A DNA stretch of 42,561 bases from a virus: IMG/VR virus record IMGVR_UViG_3300019889_000024, positions 1 to 42,561 of that record; one strand, 5' to 3'. The position numbers and the translations under genes were made by a program. The notes beneath the pieces are model-generated. The model was not told the origin of the DNA. It made no database searches and saw only the letters and a list, made by a program, of their open reading frames with translations. Shown here one piece after another: positions 14,844 to 21,941 of this stretch; position 1 is the stretch's first letter, and every line of letters begins with the position of its first letter.

Positions 14844-15161
14844 TTACCGGCGAGCCCAGGGCGGGGGATCAATATCCAGGGACCGGCAGAGTGCTCGGGC
14901 CACGGCCGGGTTGTTGTTGGTTCGAGCGGCCTCTAGGGCAGCAATAACATCTTCCGACAGCTCCGGTGGGTACTCGACCGGTTCGTCGCGCGACACGGGC
15001 TCCTGCCACTGGGCGCCCTCCTCCACCCAGGGTGGCCAGTTATCTTGAGGCTCTTGAGCCCCGAGCAAAAGGATCCTGGCCCTACGTCTCAGAGAGGAGG
15101 CGTAGTTGTCGGTGGTCTTGGGGTCGGTTGCTTTATTGTAGATCCTGTTGAGTTCTTCCAT
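14844..15161 (-). CDS. Leftward protein of unknown function, 105-116 aa
   Basis: Start uncertain: ATG at 15161 (MEELNRIYNKATDPKTTDNY) gives 105 residues, and ATG at 15194 adds 11 basic residues. The longer start lies beside an overlapping short ORF that couples to the stop of the next upstream gene. The protein is acidic in the C-terminal half and ends with ALEAARTNNNPAVARALCRS and a Pro-rich tail. No family recognised. Third gene of a leftward unit with the AlpA-type regulator. Confidence 0.55.
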   Translation of the reverse strand: MEELNRIYNKATDPKTTDNYASSLRRRARILLLGAQEPQDNWPPWVEEGAQWQEPVSRDEPVEYPPELSEDVIAALEAARTNNNPAVARALCRSLDIDPPPWARR

Positions 15162-15203
15162 GGTCGAGCTTCGTTGCGATCTGTTCCTTCTCATGTGAAT
15201 TGT

Positions 15204-15410
15204 TCATGGCCAAATTACGCGCGACACGATCCCAAGCACACCCAGAATAAACGTGCCAAGCAAAATCCTGTTTTGCCAAACCCAGTGTCGTTCTTGCTGC
15301 TCCCAGTTGAGCCGCTGGCGCATCAAGGTTTCGGCCTGCTCTCGCTCGCGGGCAATTTCGGCCCGGAGCTTTTCGAGATCGAGGATATCGCGACGGATCT
15401 CGGCGCTCAT
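15204..15410 (-). CDS. Coiled-coil protein with C-terminal membrane anchor, 68 aa
   Basis: ATG at 15410 overlaps the stop of the upstream AlpA-type gene. Residues 5-40 form a charged coiled coil (LEKLRAEIAREREQAETLMR), and residues about 46-66 form one hydrophobic helix (RILLGTFILGVLGIVSRVIW). The layout resembles small phage accessory membrane proteins, including some holins and superinfection-exclusion factors, but the function is unknown. Confidence 0.65.
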   Translation of the reverse strand: MSAEIRRDILDLEKLRAEIAREREQAETLMRQRLNWEQQERHWVWQNRILLGTFILGVLGIVSRVIWP

Positions 15411-15673
15411 TCGACCGCCTCCACCAACGGCGCCGCGGTCTTTCGTCTGGCAACAAGCTGCTTCACGAGCTCGCGGAGCTGGGCCTTGTCCCAGCCGGCG
15501 ATCCGAGCCCGAATGATTTGGTCAATCTCGTCTGAGGGCCAAGCGGACCATCTCGATCCGAGCTGAATTGGGGGCGGCATCAGGCCGTCGTGAATGTCGT
15601 TATGGAGCGTGGCCCGCCCCTTCCCCAGCCGATCGCAAACCACCCGGGACCGCTGTAGCGAAATTTCAGTCAT
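15407..15673 (-). CDS. AlpA-type helix-turn-helix regulator, 88 aa
   Basis: Start chosen at ATG 15673 (MTEISLQRSRVVCDRLGKGR), because the upstream 46-codon extension is not protein-like. The sequence follows the AlpA / HTH_17 pattern: a short N-terminal helix, the HTH around GKGRATLHNDIHDGLMPPPI, and the closing LGSRWSAWPSDEIDQIIRAR. AlpA proteins act as transcription activators and excisionases of P4-like elements. It is one of three such proteins in this genome (others at 21942 and 35927). It heads a leftward three-gene unit. Confidence 0.8.
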   Translation of the reverse strand: MTEISLQRSRVVCDRLGKGRATLHNDIHDGLMPPPIQLGSRWSAWPSDEIDQIIRARIAGWDKAQLRELVKQLVARRKTAAPLVEAVE

Positions 15674-15760
15674 GGGAACGTCCTGGAAAGCATGTGGGCA
15701 TCCTACCAAACATGCACAGGACAAATCAAGGGCTGAAGGGAGGCCCCCGCGCTGGCCATG

Positions 15761-15790
15761 TTTATACCCCCTGGGTGAACATGGACGCAA
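15761..15790 (-). promoter_or_regulatory. Candidate sigma-70 promoter for the AlpA unit
   Basis: On the - strand TTGCGT (15785-15790) and TATAAA (15761-15766) are separated by 18 bases, about 85 bases upstream of the AlpA start at 15673. Three direct copies of CCCTGGGTG lie nearby at about 15770, 15830 and 15842 and could be regulator sites. Confidence 0.4.
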
Positions 15791-15930
15791 ATTAGAGGGC
15801 CGGAAGCCCACTGTCTGTCAATATGACGCCCTGGGTGTCGCCCTGGGTGCAGGAAAACTCTAAGACGGGCAAGGTGTTGGCGCGCGACCCACAAGCGACC
15901 CGCAAGTGAGGGTTGCGGGCAAAGCGACAG

Positions 15931-16237
15931 TTACTGTCGGGCTGGACTCTCGGGCTTGGCCTTAGCGACTCTCCGTGCCTTTGCGAGCTGTTGCCGTATC
16001 CAGCTTTCTGACTTGCCCTGTTCCTCTGCCACCGTCTTGGTCGGATGCCGGTTTCCGGCTGCTTTCAATTCCTCATGCCTTGCTGCGGTCCTCGCGGCCC
16101 GATCGGCCGGCGTTTCGTTTTGCTGTTTTAGCGGTGTCAGATCACTATTCTCCGCGCCCTTGGCCTCGGGGTGAATTCGTGAATTAACTTCGTGAATTCG
16201 TGAATTTCTGGTGTCCTTATTGCCTCTCCCCGCGCGC
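15931..16237 (-). pseudogene. Leftward coding-like stretch without a start codon
   Basis: From about 16254 down to the stop at 15931-15933 one - strand frame stays open and reads as a plausible charged protein with an HTH-like end (KTVAEEQGKSESWIRQQLAK). A 21-bp DNA repeat in it encodes NSRIHEV and NSRIHPE. No ATG, GTG or TTG opens this frame near its 5' end. An ATG at about 16239 is in another frame and hits a stop after seven codons, which fits a frameshifted start. It lies antisense to the end of the intergenic region before the endolysin. Confidence 0.4.
16171..16206. repeat. GTGAATT direct repeats
   Basis: GTGAATTCGTGAATT occurs at 16171-16185 and again at 16192-16206, so GTGAATT appears four times. 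The 21-bp period keeps reading frame on the - strand. The block lies 33 bases upstream of the endolysin start and could also be a regulator binding site. Confidence 0.7.
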
Positions 16238-16238
16238 C

Positions 16239-16598
16239 ATGGGTGAGACCGTCAAGCCTCAAACGCTACGGCAAAAGCAGAACCAGTTTGCCGGTATGGT
16301 GGCGCGCCTCCTCCTCCGGGCTCAGGAGATGGGCTACGAGGCGACGCTCGGCGAGGCCTACCGGACCCCAGAGCAGGCCATACTCAACGCGAAGAAGGGG
16401 ACCGGGATCCGGAACAGCCTGCACAGCGCGCGGCTCGCGATCGATATCAATCTATTCCTGAACGGCCAATGGCTCGTCGGCAGCGAGGATCACCGCCCGC
16501 TGGGGGAGTGGTGGGAGTCGATCGGGGGCGCCTGGGGCGGGAGATTCAAGCGCCCCGATGGGAACCACTACTCTTTGGAGCACGAGGGCAGGAAGTAG
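16239..16598 (+). CDS. M15-family peptidoglycan peptidase (endolysin), 119 aa
   Basis: Cleaves peptide cross-bridges of peptidoglycan for host lysis. The zinc-site motifs are visible: H62 and D69 in SLHSARLAIDINLF, and H110 in DGNHYSLEHEG; YRTPEQA at 41-47 is the typical leading motif. Length is that of phage L-Ala-D-Glu endolysins with a catalytic domain only and no cell-wall binding part. ATG 16239 is preferred; GTG 16200 would add 13 unconvincing residues. It is the only substantial + strand gene in an otherwise leftward region, so it needs its own promoter or late read-through. Confidence 0.85.
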   Translation: MGETVKPQTLRQKQNQFAGMVARLLLRAQEMGYEATLGEAYRTPEQAILNAKKGTGIRNSLHSARLAIDINLFLNGQWLVGSEDHRPLGEWWESIGGAWGGRFKRPDGNHYSLEHEGRK

Positions 16599-16840
16599 GG
16601 CGAGAGTGAGGGCAGATCGCGGATGTACGCACCGCCGGCCCTGTCGATGTCACAAAGCGCCTCAGATAAACCGCTCCAGATCCCAGGGGACCACCGGTGC
16701 GTGATGTCGGCCCGACGCTCATGCACCAACTGGTAGAGGATCTGCGCCTGGTCCTTGGTCAGCGCTAGCCAGCTTACCTCGCTGGATGGCGCCAGCATGG
16801 CGCGTTCGCGGATAGTCGGCGCTGGCGCTGGGTCGGACAT
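16568..16840 (-). CDS. 90-aa leftward protein, unknown
   Basis: ATG 16840 (MSDPAPAPTIRERAMLAPSS) is the likely start. The body is helical (WLALTKDQAQILYQLVHERR). The 3' end overlaps the endolysin 3' end by 31 bases on the opposite strand. No family recognised; the Trp- and Leu-rich central part may be a small regulatory fold. Confidence 0.55.
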   Translation of the reverse strand: MSDPAPAPTIRERAMLAPSSEVSWLALTKDQAQILYQLVHERRADITHRWSPGIWSGLSEALCDIDRAGGAYIRDLPSLSPYFLPSCSKE

Positions 16841-16947
16841 GGGGTGTGAAGCTGGGCCTACCTTTTTGTCATGTCTTCTGTGGGAGGATACCACCTTACC
16901 CCTTCACCAGCCGAGACGCAGCGCCGCGGTTGCTGTCCCTGGCTAAC

Positions 16948-17160
16948 CTAGCCCGCCCAAGTGCTCCATGCCGGCGTATCGACCGTGCGCGCGGCCCGCA
17001 GGGCGGTCCGCTCCGCGAGCCATTGCGCGAGGGGCGAGGCGTCGACGGCGCGACGGCGCGCAGCCCAGGTATCCTGATACCGTCCGTCGAGCATGCTATC
17101 AACGGCGAGTTCGTGCTCGGCGTAGAGGGGCTCATGGCATGCGTAGAGTTGCGGGATCAG
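16948..17160 (-). CDS. 70-aa protein, probably starting at CTG
   Basis: The frame reads LIPQLYACHEPLYAEHELAV, then DSMLDGRYQDTWAARRRAVD and a basic helical end. This is good protein-like sequence, but there is no ATG, GTG or TTG in front. A CTG at 17160 overlaps the upstream gene's stop as CTGA, the same pattern as the ATGA, GTGA and TTGA overlaps elsewhere, and AGGAAGGA lies about 11 bases upstream. Otherwise translation would begin at ATG (residue 23) and lose a third of the sequence. Function unknown. Confidence 0.5.
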   Translation of the reverse strand: MIPQLYACHEPLYAEHELAVDSMLDGRYQDTWAARRRAVDASPLAQWLAERTALRAARTVDTPAWSTWAG

Positions 17161-17354
17161 CGGGGACGTATCCTTCCTATGGTCTTCGCCCGCCGCTCGA
17201 AGACCGTGGCGCTGCGACGAAAGACCGCGGCATTAGGGGTACAGAAGATCTCAGGCACACCATCCGGCGAGATCCGAATCTCTACGTACTCCTCGAACGC
17301 TGGGATCCAGACCTCTAGCTCGTCGCCCACGGCAAGGGTGTGATAGGCGATCAT
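17157..17354 (-). CDS. 65-aa beta-rich protein, unknown
   Basis: ATG at 17354 opens MIAYHTLAVGDELEVWIPAF, continuing with EEYVEIRISPDGVPEIFC and a basic C-terminus. The alternating strands suggest a small beta fold. Its stop overlaps the CTG start of the next gene. No family assigned. Confidence 0.6.
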   Translation of the reverse strand: MIAYHTLAVGDELEVWIPAFEEYVEIRISPDGVPEIFCTPNAAVFRRSATVFERRAKTIGRIRPR

Positions 17355-17368
17355 TCCGTTGCCTAGAT

Positions 17369-17584
17369 TCAGTTATTTTTGGCGATCGCCTGCTTGATCC
17401 GTGGATCATCCGCGTTCCTGTTCTGTAACAGAAGCCCCTTCAGATCCTCTATCGTCTGCAACGCCTCGGAGAGGCGCGAATTGACGAGCTTGTGGATCTG
17501 ATCGAGCTTCCGGTTCTGCCACCACGCTAACGCCAATATGATGGCGACAATCAGCATGCCGGCGACAATGAAACCTGTGCTCAC
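17369..17584 (-). CDS. Single-pass membrane protein with coiled coil, 71 aa
   Basis: GTG at 17584 overlaps the stop of the upstream gene (GTGA). Residues about 4-22 are one hydrophobic helix (GFIVAGMLIVAIILALAWW), followed by a polar coiled coil (KLDQIHKLVNSRLSEALQTI). Its central HKLVNSRL recalls QIVNNNLTALK in the upstream protein, so the two may be partners or distant relatives. Holin or spanin-like roles are possible, but no diagnostic motif is present. Confidence 0.65.
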   Translation of the reverse strand: MSTGFIVAGMLIVAIILALAWWQNRKLDQIHKLVNSRLSEALQTIEDLKGLLLQNRNADDPRIKQAIAKNN

Positions 17585-17979
17585 TTTTCGTTACCTCGAT
17601 CGCTGCTTACTAGGACCGGCGGTGAGGGCGATGCGGCCCCCATTGCCACGGCCGCTCCCGTAATACCGATGAGCGCCGTTCCTCCGGCAGGCCCGGCTGG
17701 GCCTGCCGGCCCGGCGGGGCCAGCGGGTCCCGGGGCGATGACCGGCGTAATGAGTTTGCGGATGTGGGAGTTGGCCACCGAGAGCTCGCTTTGCATCTCG
17801 AGTATTCGACTGGTCGCGACGTTCAGCTCTGTTTTGAGCGCGGTTAGGTTGTTGTTAACTATTTGGTGGACCGCTTCTACCTGTCGGCCATTTCTGACGG
17901 AAACGATCAGCGCACCGAGCGCGGCGATGGTGGTTGGAATTACGGCGACGACGGCGACAACGGTGGTATCGGATAACAT
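17581..17979 (-). CDS. Membrane protein with collagen-like GPA repeats, 132 aa
   Basis: ATG 17979 follows GAGG at about 9 bases. Residues 6-26 form a membrane helix (TVVAVVAVIPTTIAALGALI) and residues 33-75 a coiled coil (VEAVHQIVNNNLTALKTELN). At about residues 83-98 there is a collagen-like run of five GPA triplets (GPAGPAGPAGPAGPAGG), followed by a Gly/Ala/Pro tail. Collagen-like Gly-X-Y tracts are common in phage fibres but unusual in a small membrane-anchored protein. A trimeric membrane stalk is a reasonable inference. Confidence 0.7.
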   Translation of the reverse strand: MLSDTTVVAVVAVIPTTIAALGALIVSVRNGRQVEAVHQIVNNNLTALKTELNVATSRILEMQSELSVANSHIRKLITPVIAPGPAGPAGPAGPAGPAGGTALIGITGAAVAMGAASPSPPVLVSSDRGNEK

Positions 17980-17996
17980 GCAGGAAAACCTCGCAA

Positions 17997-18470
17997 TCAG
18001 TGGATCGGTAGGATCCGTACCCGGGCCAGCCCCGCTTTCTTGATGCCGAGTTCTGCCGCGGCGGCCCGCGAGAGATCGATGATCCGGCCGCGGATGAAGG
18101 GCCCGCGATCGTTGATCCTTACCTCGACCGATCGCCCGTTTTTCGGCTTGGTCACCACCACGATGGTCCCGAAGCGGAGCGTCCGGTGCGCCGCGGTCAT
18201 CTTGTCCTGGTCGAAGCGCTCACCGCTCGCCGTCCTCCTGCCATGGAAGCGCGGCCCGTACCACGAAGCAATGCCGCCCTGGGTGAGGTGGCGGGCGTAC
18301 CAGGAGGTGATCGTATCGGGCTTGGACGGGCCGAGCGGGAGCAGGCTCAGGACGTACAAGGACACGGCGAGGCTAAGCGCGGCCACCGCAAGGATGAGGC
18401 CGAGCCCGACGAGTAGCCCTGCTGTTCGGAAGTGGGTCGAGGCCATGGTCGTGCGTGACGTGAAGGTCAT
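17997..18470 (-). CDS. RlpA-like double-psi beta-barrel protein, membrane-anchored, 157 aa
   Basis: ATG 18470 overlaps the upstream stop (ATGA), which fixes the start. A membrane helix or uncleaved signal spans about 17-46 ([20 protein letters not shown]). Residues 64-155 match the RlpA barrel: [62 protein letters not shown]. Bacterial RlpA binds or cleaves glycan strands lacking stem peptides; the Asp in INDRGPF is the conserved catalytic position. A role in lysis, or in cell-wall change during lysogeny, is inferred. Confidence 0.8.
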   Translation of the reverse strand: MTFTSRTTMASTHFRTAGLLVGLGLILAVAALSLAVSLYVLSLLPLGPSKPDTITSWYARHLTQGGIASWYGPRFHGRRTASGERFDQDKMTAAHRTLRFGTIVVVTKPKNGRSVEVRINDRGPFIRGRIIDLSRAAAAELGIKKAGLARVRILPIH

Positions 18471-18625
18471 GGCTGGCCGTCGAACCATAGGAACGTGAGG
18501 ATCACGGCTGCCGCGCCTGTAAAGCCAAGAGGCCCGACGTACCATCCTGTGGGCGGTGTACTGAAGTAGGCGGACCCCCAGGCAATGACGCACATCCCGG
18601 CCATGACTAAAATGGCGTTTCTCAT
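18467..18625 (-). CDS. Two-pass membrane peptide, 52 aa
   Basis: ATG 18625 ([20 protein letters not shown]) chosen over an upstream ATG that adds 18 unlike residues. Two hydrophobic segments, about residues 3-21 and 31-47, flank a short PPTGWYVGP loop. The stop overlaps the RlpA-like gene start, so the two are coupled. It could be a holin by size and topology. Confidence 0.6.
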   Translation of the reverse strand: MRNAILVMAGMCVIAWGSAYFSTPPTGWYVGPLGFTGAAAVILTFLWFDGQP

Positions 18626-18706
18626 AAGGGGTCGCCTCCACTCGGCGCGATGAAAAGGCGCCTGAGAGGGTAGCGGCACTAAGCGGCGGTGTCGGGAGGG
18701 CGCCGG

Positions 18707-19148
18707 TCAGCCGCGGATGAGTAGCCAGAGGTTGGCGACGGCCAGCGCGAGAAGGAAGCCGAGCATCCACTTCATGAGCCGGACGTCGGCCTTGACATCG
18801 GCGAGGTCGCGCTCGACGGCACGCAAGCGGTCCTCCATCCCCGTCAATCGGTCCTCGATGCGCCGCAAGTCGTCTTGGCGAACCACGTGTATGGCCTCGG
18901 CCGCAGCCGCGGCCTTCTCCTCGGTGGCGCCGGCCTCCTTCAGGGCCTCGTAGGCCGCGAGGCCGGCGCAGAACTCGACCGCCCGAGTTGTCCGACACTG
19001 CGGGCAGGCGTGAAACGTGACCGGCCGGTAGCCGGTAAACCAGTCCCAGCCCTGCTCCCCCGGCAAAGACGGCGACCTTTCGCCCCGGCGGCGCCTGCAA
19101 AGTTTCGCCGCATAGGTCGCATATGACCTTATCGTCGCCCTGGTACAT
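18707..19148 (-). pseudogene. Zinc-ribbon/coiled-coil/membrane protein, frame interrupted at a G5 run
   Basis: Starting at ATG 19148, [20 protein letters not shown] runs to FAG. The matching continuation [20 protein letters not shown] lies in the neighbouring frame, and the switch point is the GGGGG run (C5 at 19057-19061 on the + strand). Dropping one G joins them into about 146 residues with a complete CxxC...CxxC zinc ribbon, a helix, a long coiled coil ([20 protein letters not shown]) and a C-terminal membrane helix ([17 protein letters not shown]). This is either a homopolymer sequencing error or a real frameshift. Confidence 0.65.
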
Positions 19149-19270
19149 GCGGGATCGGGGGCCTTAAAAGGGGTCTTTCCTCCTCATAGCAGCTTCACGA
19201 TCGCGGCAGGTGGTGGCGCCGGCGGCGATGGTTTTCACAAGGTTAAACGTGGCAAACAATGCTTCCAAGG

Positions 19271-20011
19271 CTACGCCGCAATGAATAGCTGGGGCAGGTC
19301 GAAGAGCGGCGCCACCAGCGCCTCATATTGGTCACACCAGGCGCAGTGATCGTCGTATTCTTGTTGGAGCAAGTCCCGGATCTCCTCTTGATACGCCGTT
19401 CGCTGGGCTTCTTTATCTTCTTCTCGGAATCTTATGTGTTCAGCACACATGAGTTGGTAATCGTTGCACCTGTTTTCGTAGGCCAGATACTCTGGAGACT
19501 TCTTCCATTCCCAATACAGCGGCGTCCCAAACGCTGGCCGTTCAGGTGTATCAGGTGGTCTCAACTCTAGATCCGGCGTCTTTAGATAGAACCGACCGAG
19601 CGGACGCTTTTTCCAAGACCAACCGAGACTGCTATCGGAGGGGAAAAATCCCTGTTTCAGTACACCGTCGTCGTCTCTTTTCGTCGAGTCCATCAATCTG
19701 ATCTCTTCATTCCATTGGTTCTCGTACGACTGGGTCCGTCTATGGTAGTAACGCTCTACGATGCAGCGCCGGAGTTCCTGACCTTTTTGCCACACGAGGT
19801 GAATCGCCTTATCGGGAGGGGATTCGATGAGGTACCGAACATGGCCCCAGCCGACGCCCTTCAAGCGCATCACTTCAAAGTCTACGATCTCCTCCTGCAA
19901 AAGCTGCCGGAACACCGACAGCGTAACCTGCCGGCGTTCGATGGTCAGCGCCCGCACTGTCACCGTGGCCGTGATGATCTGCGCGTTCTCAGCGTTCAGG
20001 ATCTTGGTCAT
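19271..20011 (-). CDS. Integrase-adjacent protein of unknown function, 246 aa
   Basis: ATG 20011 (MTKILNAENAQIITATVTVR) has an excellent ribosome-binding site (GGGAGGAATC, then AAAA). The N-terminal part contains LTIERRQVTLSVFRQLLQEE, a motif I associate with uncharacterised proteins on phages and genomic islands. The middle is rich in aromatic residues (WGHVRYLIESPPDKAIHLVW) and the last 60 residues include CAEH and CAWC, possible metal ligands. It lies between the integrase and the zinc-ribbon gene; codon use is less GC-rich than in its neighbours, suggesting separate acquisition. Confidence 0.65.
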   Translation of the reverse strand: MTKILNAENAQIITATVTVRALTIERRQVTLSVFRQLLQEEIVDFEVMRLKGVGWGHVRYLIESPPDKAIHLVWQKGQELRRCIVERYYHRRTQSYENQWNEEIRLMDSTKRDDDGVLKQGFFPSDSSLGWSWKKRPLGRFYLKTPDLELRPPDTPERPAFGTPLYWEWKKSPEYLAYENRCNDYQLMCAEHIRFREEDKEAQRTAYQEEIRDLLQQEYDDHCAWCDQYEALVAPLFDLPQLFIAA

Positions 20012-20080
20012 TTTTGATTCCTCCCGCAGGGCAGTCACCCTCGTCGTCGTAGCGGCCGGGACCTAGGGCCATGGGGTCAC

Positions 20081-21307
20081 TTACGCTCTGCCGTGCAGCG
20101 CCACCACCTCGGCACCGTTCTTCAGGCCGTCCAGGTAGTCGGCCCAGGCCTGCATCATGCGCCGCCGCTCGGGCAGGTGCTCGGCGTAGTTGTAGGCGGC
20201 GCGCACCGCGTCTCGCTCGCCGTGGGCAAGCTGGCGCTCGATGGCGTCGCGGTTCCAGCCTTGCTCGTTCAGGAGCGTCGACGCCATCGACCGGAACCCG
20301 TGGCCGGTCATCTCATCCTTCGCGTACCCGAGCCGCCGGAGCCCTGCGTTGACCGTGTTCTCACTCATCGGCCGGGTGGGGGTGCGCAGGCCGGGGAAGA
20401 CGTAGCGGCCGGTGCCGGTGAGCGGGTGTAACTCGAGCAGAATGCCGACAGCCTGGACCGACAGCGGGACGATGTGCGGAGCTTTCATCTTCATCCGCTC
20501 TTTGGGGATGCGCCATTCGGCGCTATCGAGGTCGAGCTCCGGCCATTCGGCCCGCCGTAGCTCGCCGGACCTCACGAACGTGAGGGCTGTCAGGCGCAGG
20601 GCGCACTGGGTCAGGACGCTCCCCTGGTAGCCGCCGATCGCGCGGAGGAGGGCGCCGACCTCCCTGGGGTTCGTGATGGCCGCAAGGTGCTTCTCGTCGA
20701 CCGGCTTCAACGCGCCGCGCAGATCGGCGGCCGGATCACGCTGGGCCCGCCCGGTTGGGATGGCATAGCGGAAGATGGCCCCGATGTACTGATGCACTCG
20801 GTGCGCCAGCTCCACGTTGCCGCGGGCCTCGATCCGTCGCAGGACAGGCAGGATTTCGGCTGCCGTAATCTCGCCTATGGGCGTGGTGCCGAGCGTGCGG
20901 AAGACGTTGCGCTCCAGGCGCCCGATGATCTTGTCGGCGTGGCTTGGCAGCCACACAGAGGTCTGCATCGTATGCCACTCCCGCGCGACGGCCTCGAAGC
21001 TACCTTCGCCACCACGCGCGGCCTTCGCGGCCTTGCGGGCTTTGCTCGGATCGACGCCGGCGGCCACCTGCTTGCGGGCCTCGTCGCGCTTGGCCCGGGC
21101 GTCCTTCAAGCCTACGTCGGGGTAGGTGCCGAGCGATAGGAGCTTCGGCTTGCCCCCGAAGCGGTAAGCGAAGCGCCACCACTTGCCGCCGGCAGGGGAG
21201 ATCTCGAGGTAGAGGCCACGGGCGACACCTCTAGGACCATCGAAGAGGCGATAGGGCTTGTCGCGGGGCGACAGATTGCGGATCTCCATGTCGTTCAACA
21301 TGATCAT
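20081..21307 (-). CDS. int: P4-type tyrosine integrase, 408 aa
   Basis: Catalyses site-specific recombination between attP and the host attB. Residues 1-100 form the arm-binding DUF4102 domain (GLYLEISPAGGKWWRFAYRF). The core and catalytic parts follow, with Arg246 (FVRSGELRRAEW), His336 and Arg339 (GHGFRSMAS), His362 (LAHGERDAV) and the nucleophile Tyr372 in AAYNYAEHLPERRRMMQ. Length fits P4-type integrases (about 400). Both ATG 21307 and 21301 are possible starts. An inverted repeat lies just upstream, and an attP candidate matching a tRNA end lies at 21496. Confidence 0.95.
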   Translation of the reverse strand: MIMLNDMEIRNLSPRDKPYRLFDGPRGVARGLYLEISPAGGKWWRFAYRFGGKPKLLSLGTYPDVGLKDARAKRDEARKQVAAGVDPSKARKAAKAARGGEGSFEAVAREWHTMQTSVWLPSHADKIIGRLERNVFRTLGTTPIGEITAAEILPVLRRIEARGNVELAHRVHQYIGAIFRYAIPTGRAQRDPAADLRGALKPVDEKHLAAITNPREVGALLRAIGGYQGSVLTQCALRLTALTFVRSGELRRAEWPELDLDSAEWRIPKERMKMKAPHIVPLSVQAVGILLELHPLTGTGRYVFPGLRTPTRPMSENTVNAGLRRLGYAKDEMTGHGFRSMASTLLNEQGWNRDAIERQLAHGERDAVRAAYNYAEHLPERRRMMQAWADYLDGLKNGAEVVALHGRA

Positions 21308-21313
21308 TCACCT

Positions 21314-21349
21314 CACGGTAACTACATTTGGGGGCTGACTGTTACCGTG
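21314..21349. repeat. Inverted repeat upstream of int
   Basis: CACGGTAAC (21314-21322) and GTTACCGTG (21341-21349) form a perfect 9-bp inverted repeat around 18 bases that include a CCCCCAAA motif (on the - strand). It sits 7 bases upstream of the integrase ATG, where an operator or excisionase/IHF site could control int. Confidence 0.65.
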
Positions 21350-21800
21350 AAATATTATGACATTTGTGGCCGGTTGTCAACGGAAAGGGCCGGAGAGGCG
21401 CGGAAGGCTACGCTGGTAAAAAGCCACCGATGCCATGGTTTTCAATGTGTTACGAGTCCGCCGACCTCCATATCCTTCCATCCTAAAAGCCCTATTGGCG
21501 CCCTGGGCCGGACTCGAATTGTATCAGCAAATCATTGTATTTGCACAAGTTTATCCATGCCTGCTTTAGCCGGCTACCCCCAAATCTATCCCCACCAGAA
21601 CTGCAATGCGGTTTTCAATGGCTTAGCTTTGCGTTGTCAAGGGACCCACACTTGGTCCGTGTTTCGGACTCGAACTCAACCGTAACGTATCGAATCGAAA
21701 CACTTTTTCATCCATGCTTCACACGGCATCTACCCCCAACGGTACCGGGCTGCGCGTCTTCGGCCTTGTTCCGCGTGTCACTCGGGAATCTACCCCCAAA
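21327..21800. repeat. CCCCCAAA arm-site-like repeats around attP
   Basis: TACCCCCAAA-type motifs occur at 21577-21584, 21733-21739 (CCCCCAA) and 21793-21800 on the + strand, and in reverse at 21327-21334. They flank the tRNA-like attP core on both sides. That is the expected layout for arm-type integrase binding sites. The rest of 21308-21941 holds no convincing gene. Confidence 0.55.
21496..21518 (-). other. attP: attP core candidate (tRNA 3'-end identity block)
   Basis: Read on the - strand, these 23 bases parse exactly as the end of a tRNA: T-loop TTCGAGT, T-stem half CCGGC, acceptor strand CCAGGGC, discriminator G and CCA. The bases before it do not complete the T-stem, so there is no whole tRNA gene. 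P4-type integrases usually recombine inside tRNA genes and carry such a 3' fragment to restore the gene. The candidate lies 190 bases from int. Confidence 0.65.
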
Positions 21801-21941
21801 ATATACTGGGTGGGGGGGGTATTTGCGTCTTCGTTCCCCAACATCCGGAATGCGAGCGTAGCCAGTAACCACGTGCCGCCATTAGAAATAATGGGATCTG
21901 TTTGCCGCGGCCCTTGTCCCGCGGGTCGGCAGTGTGAGTCC

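Noticed and set aside
16171-16206. CRISPR-like repeats
   Set aside because: Only two 15-bp units with a 6-bp spacing; no array. No CRISPR array was seen anywhere in the window.
16896-17343. Forward and reverse ORFs overlapping the CTG-start gene
   Set aside because: Arg/Pro-rich composition; the chosen reverse frame has far better protein character and coupling.
17669-18043. Forward ORF with Pro/Ala/Gly repeats
   Set aside because: Shadow of the collagen-like reverse gene; GPA repeats are repetitive in all frames.
21496-21518. A functional tRNA gene
   Set aside because: Only the 3' third is present; no matching T-stem or acceptor partner can be folded.
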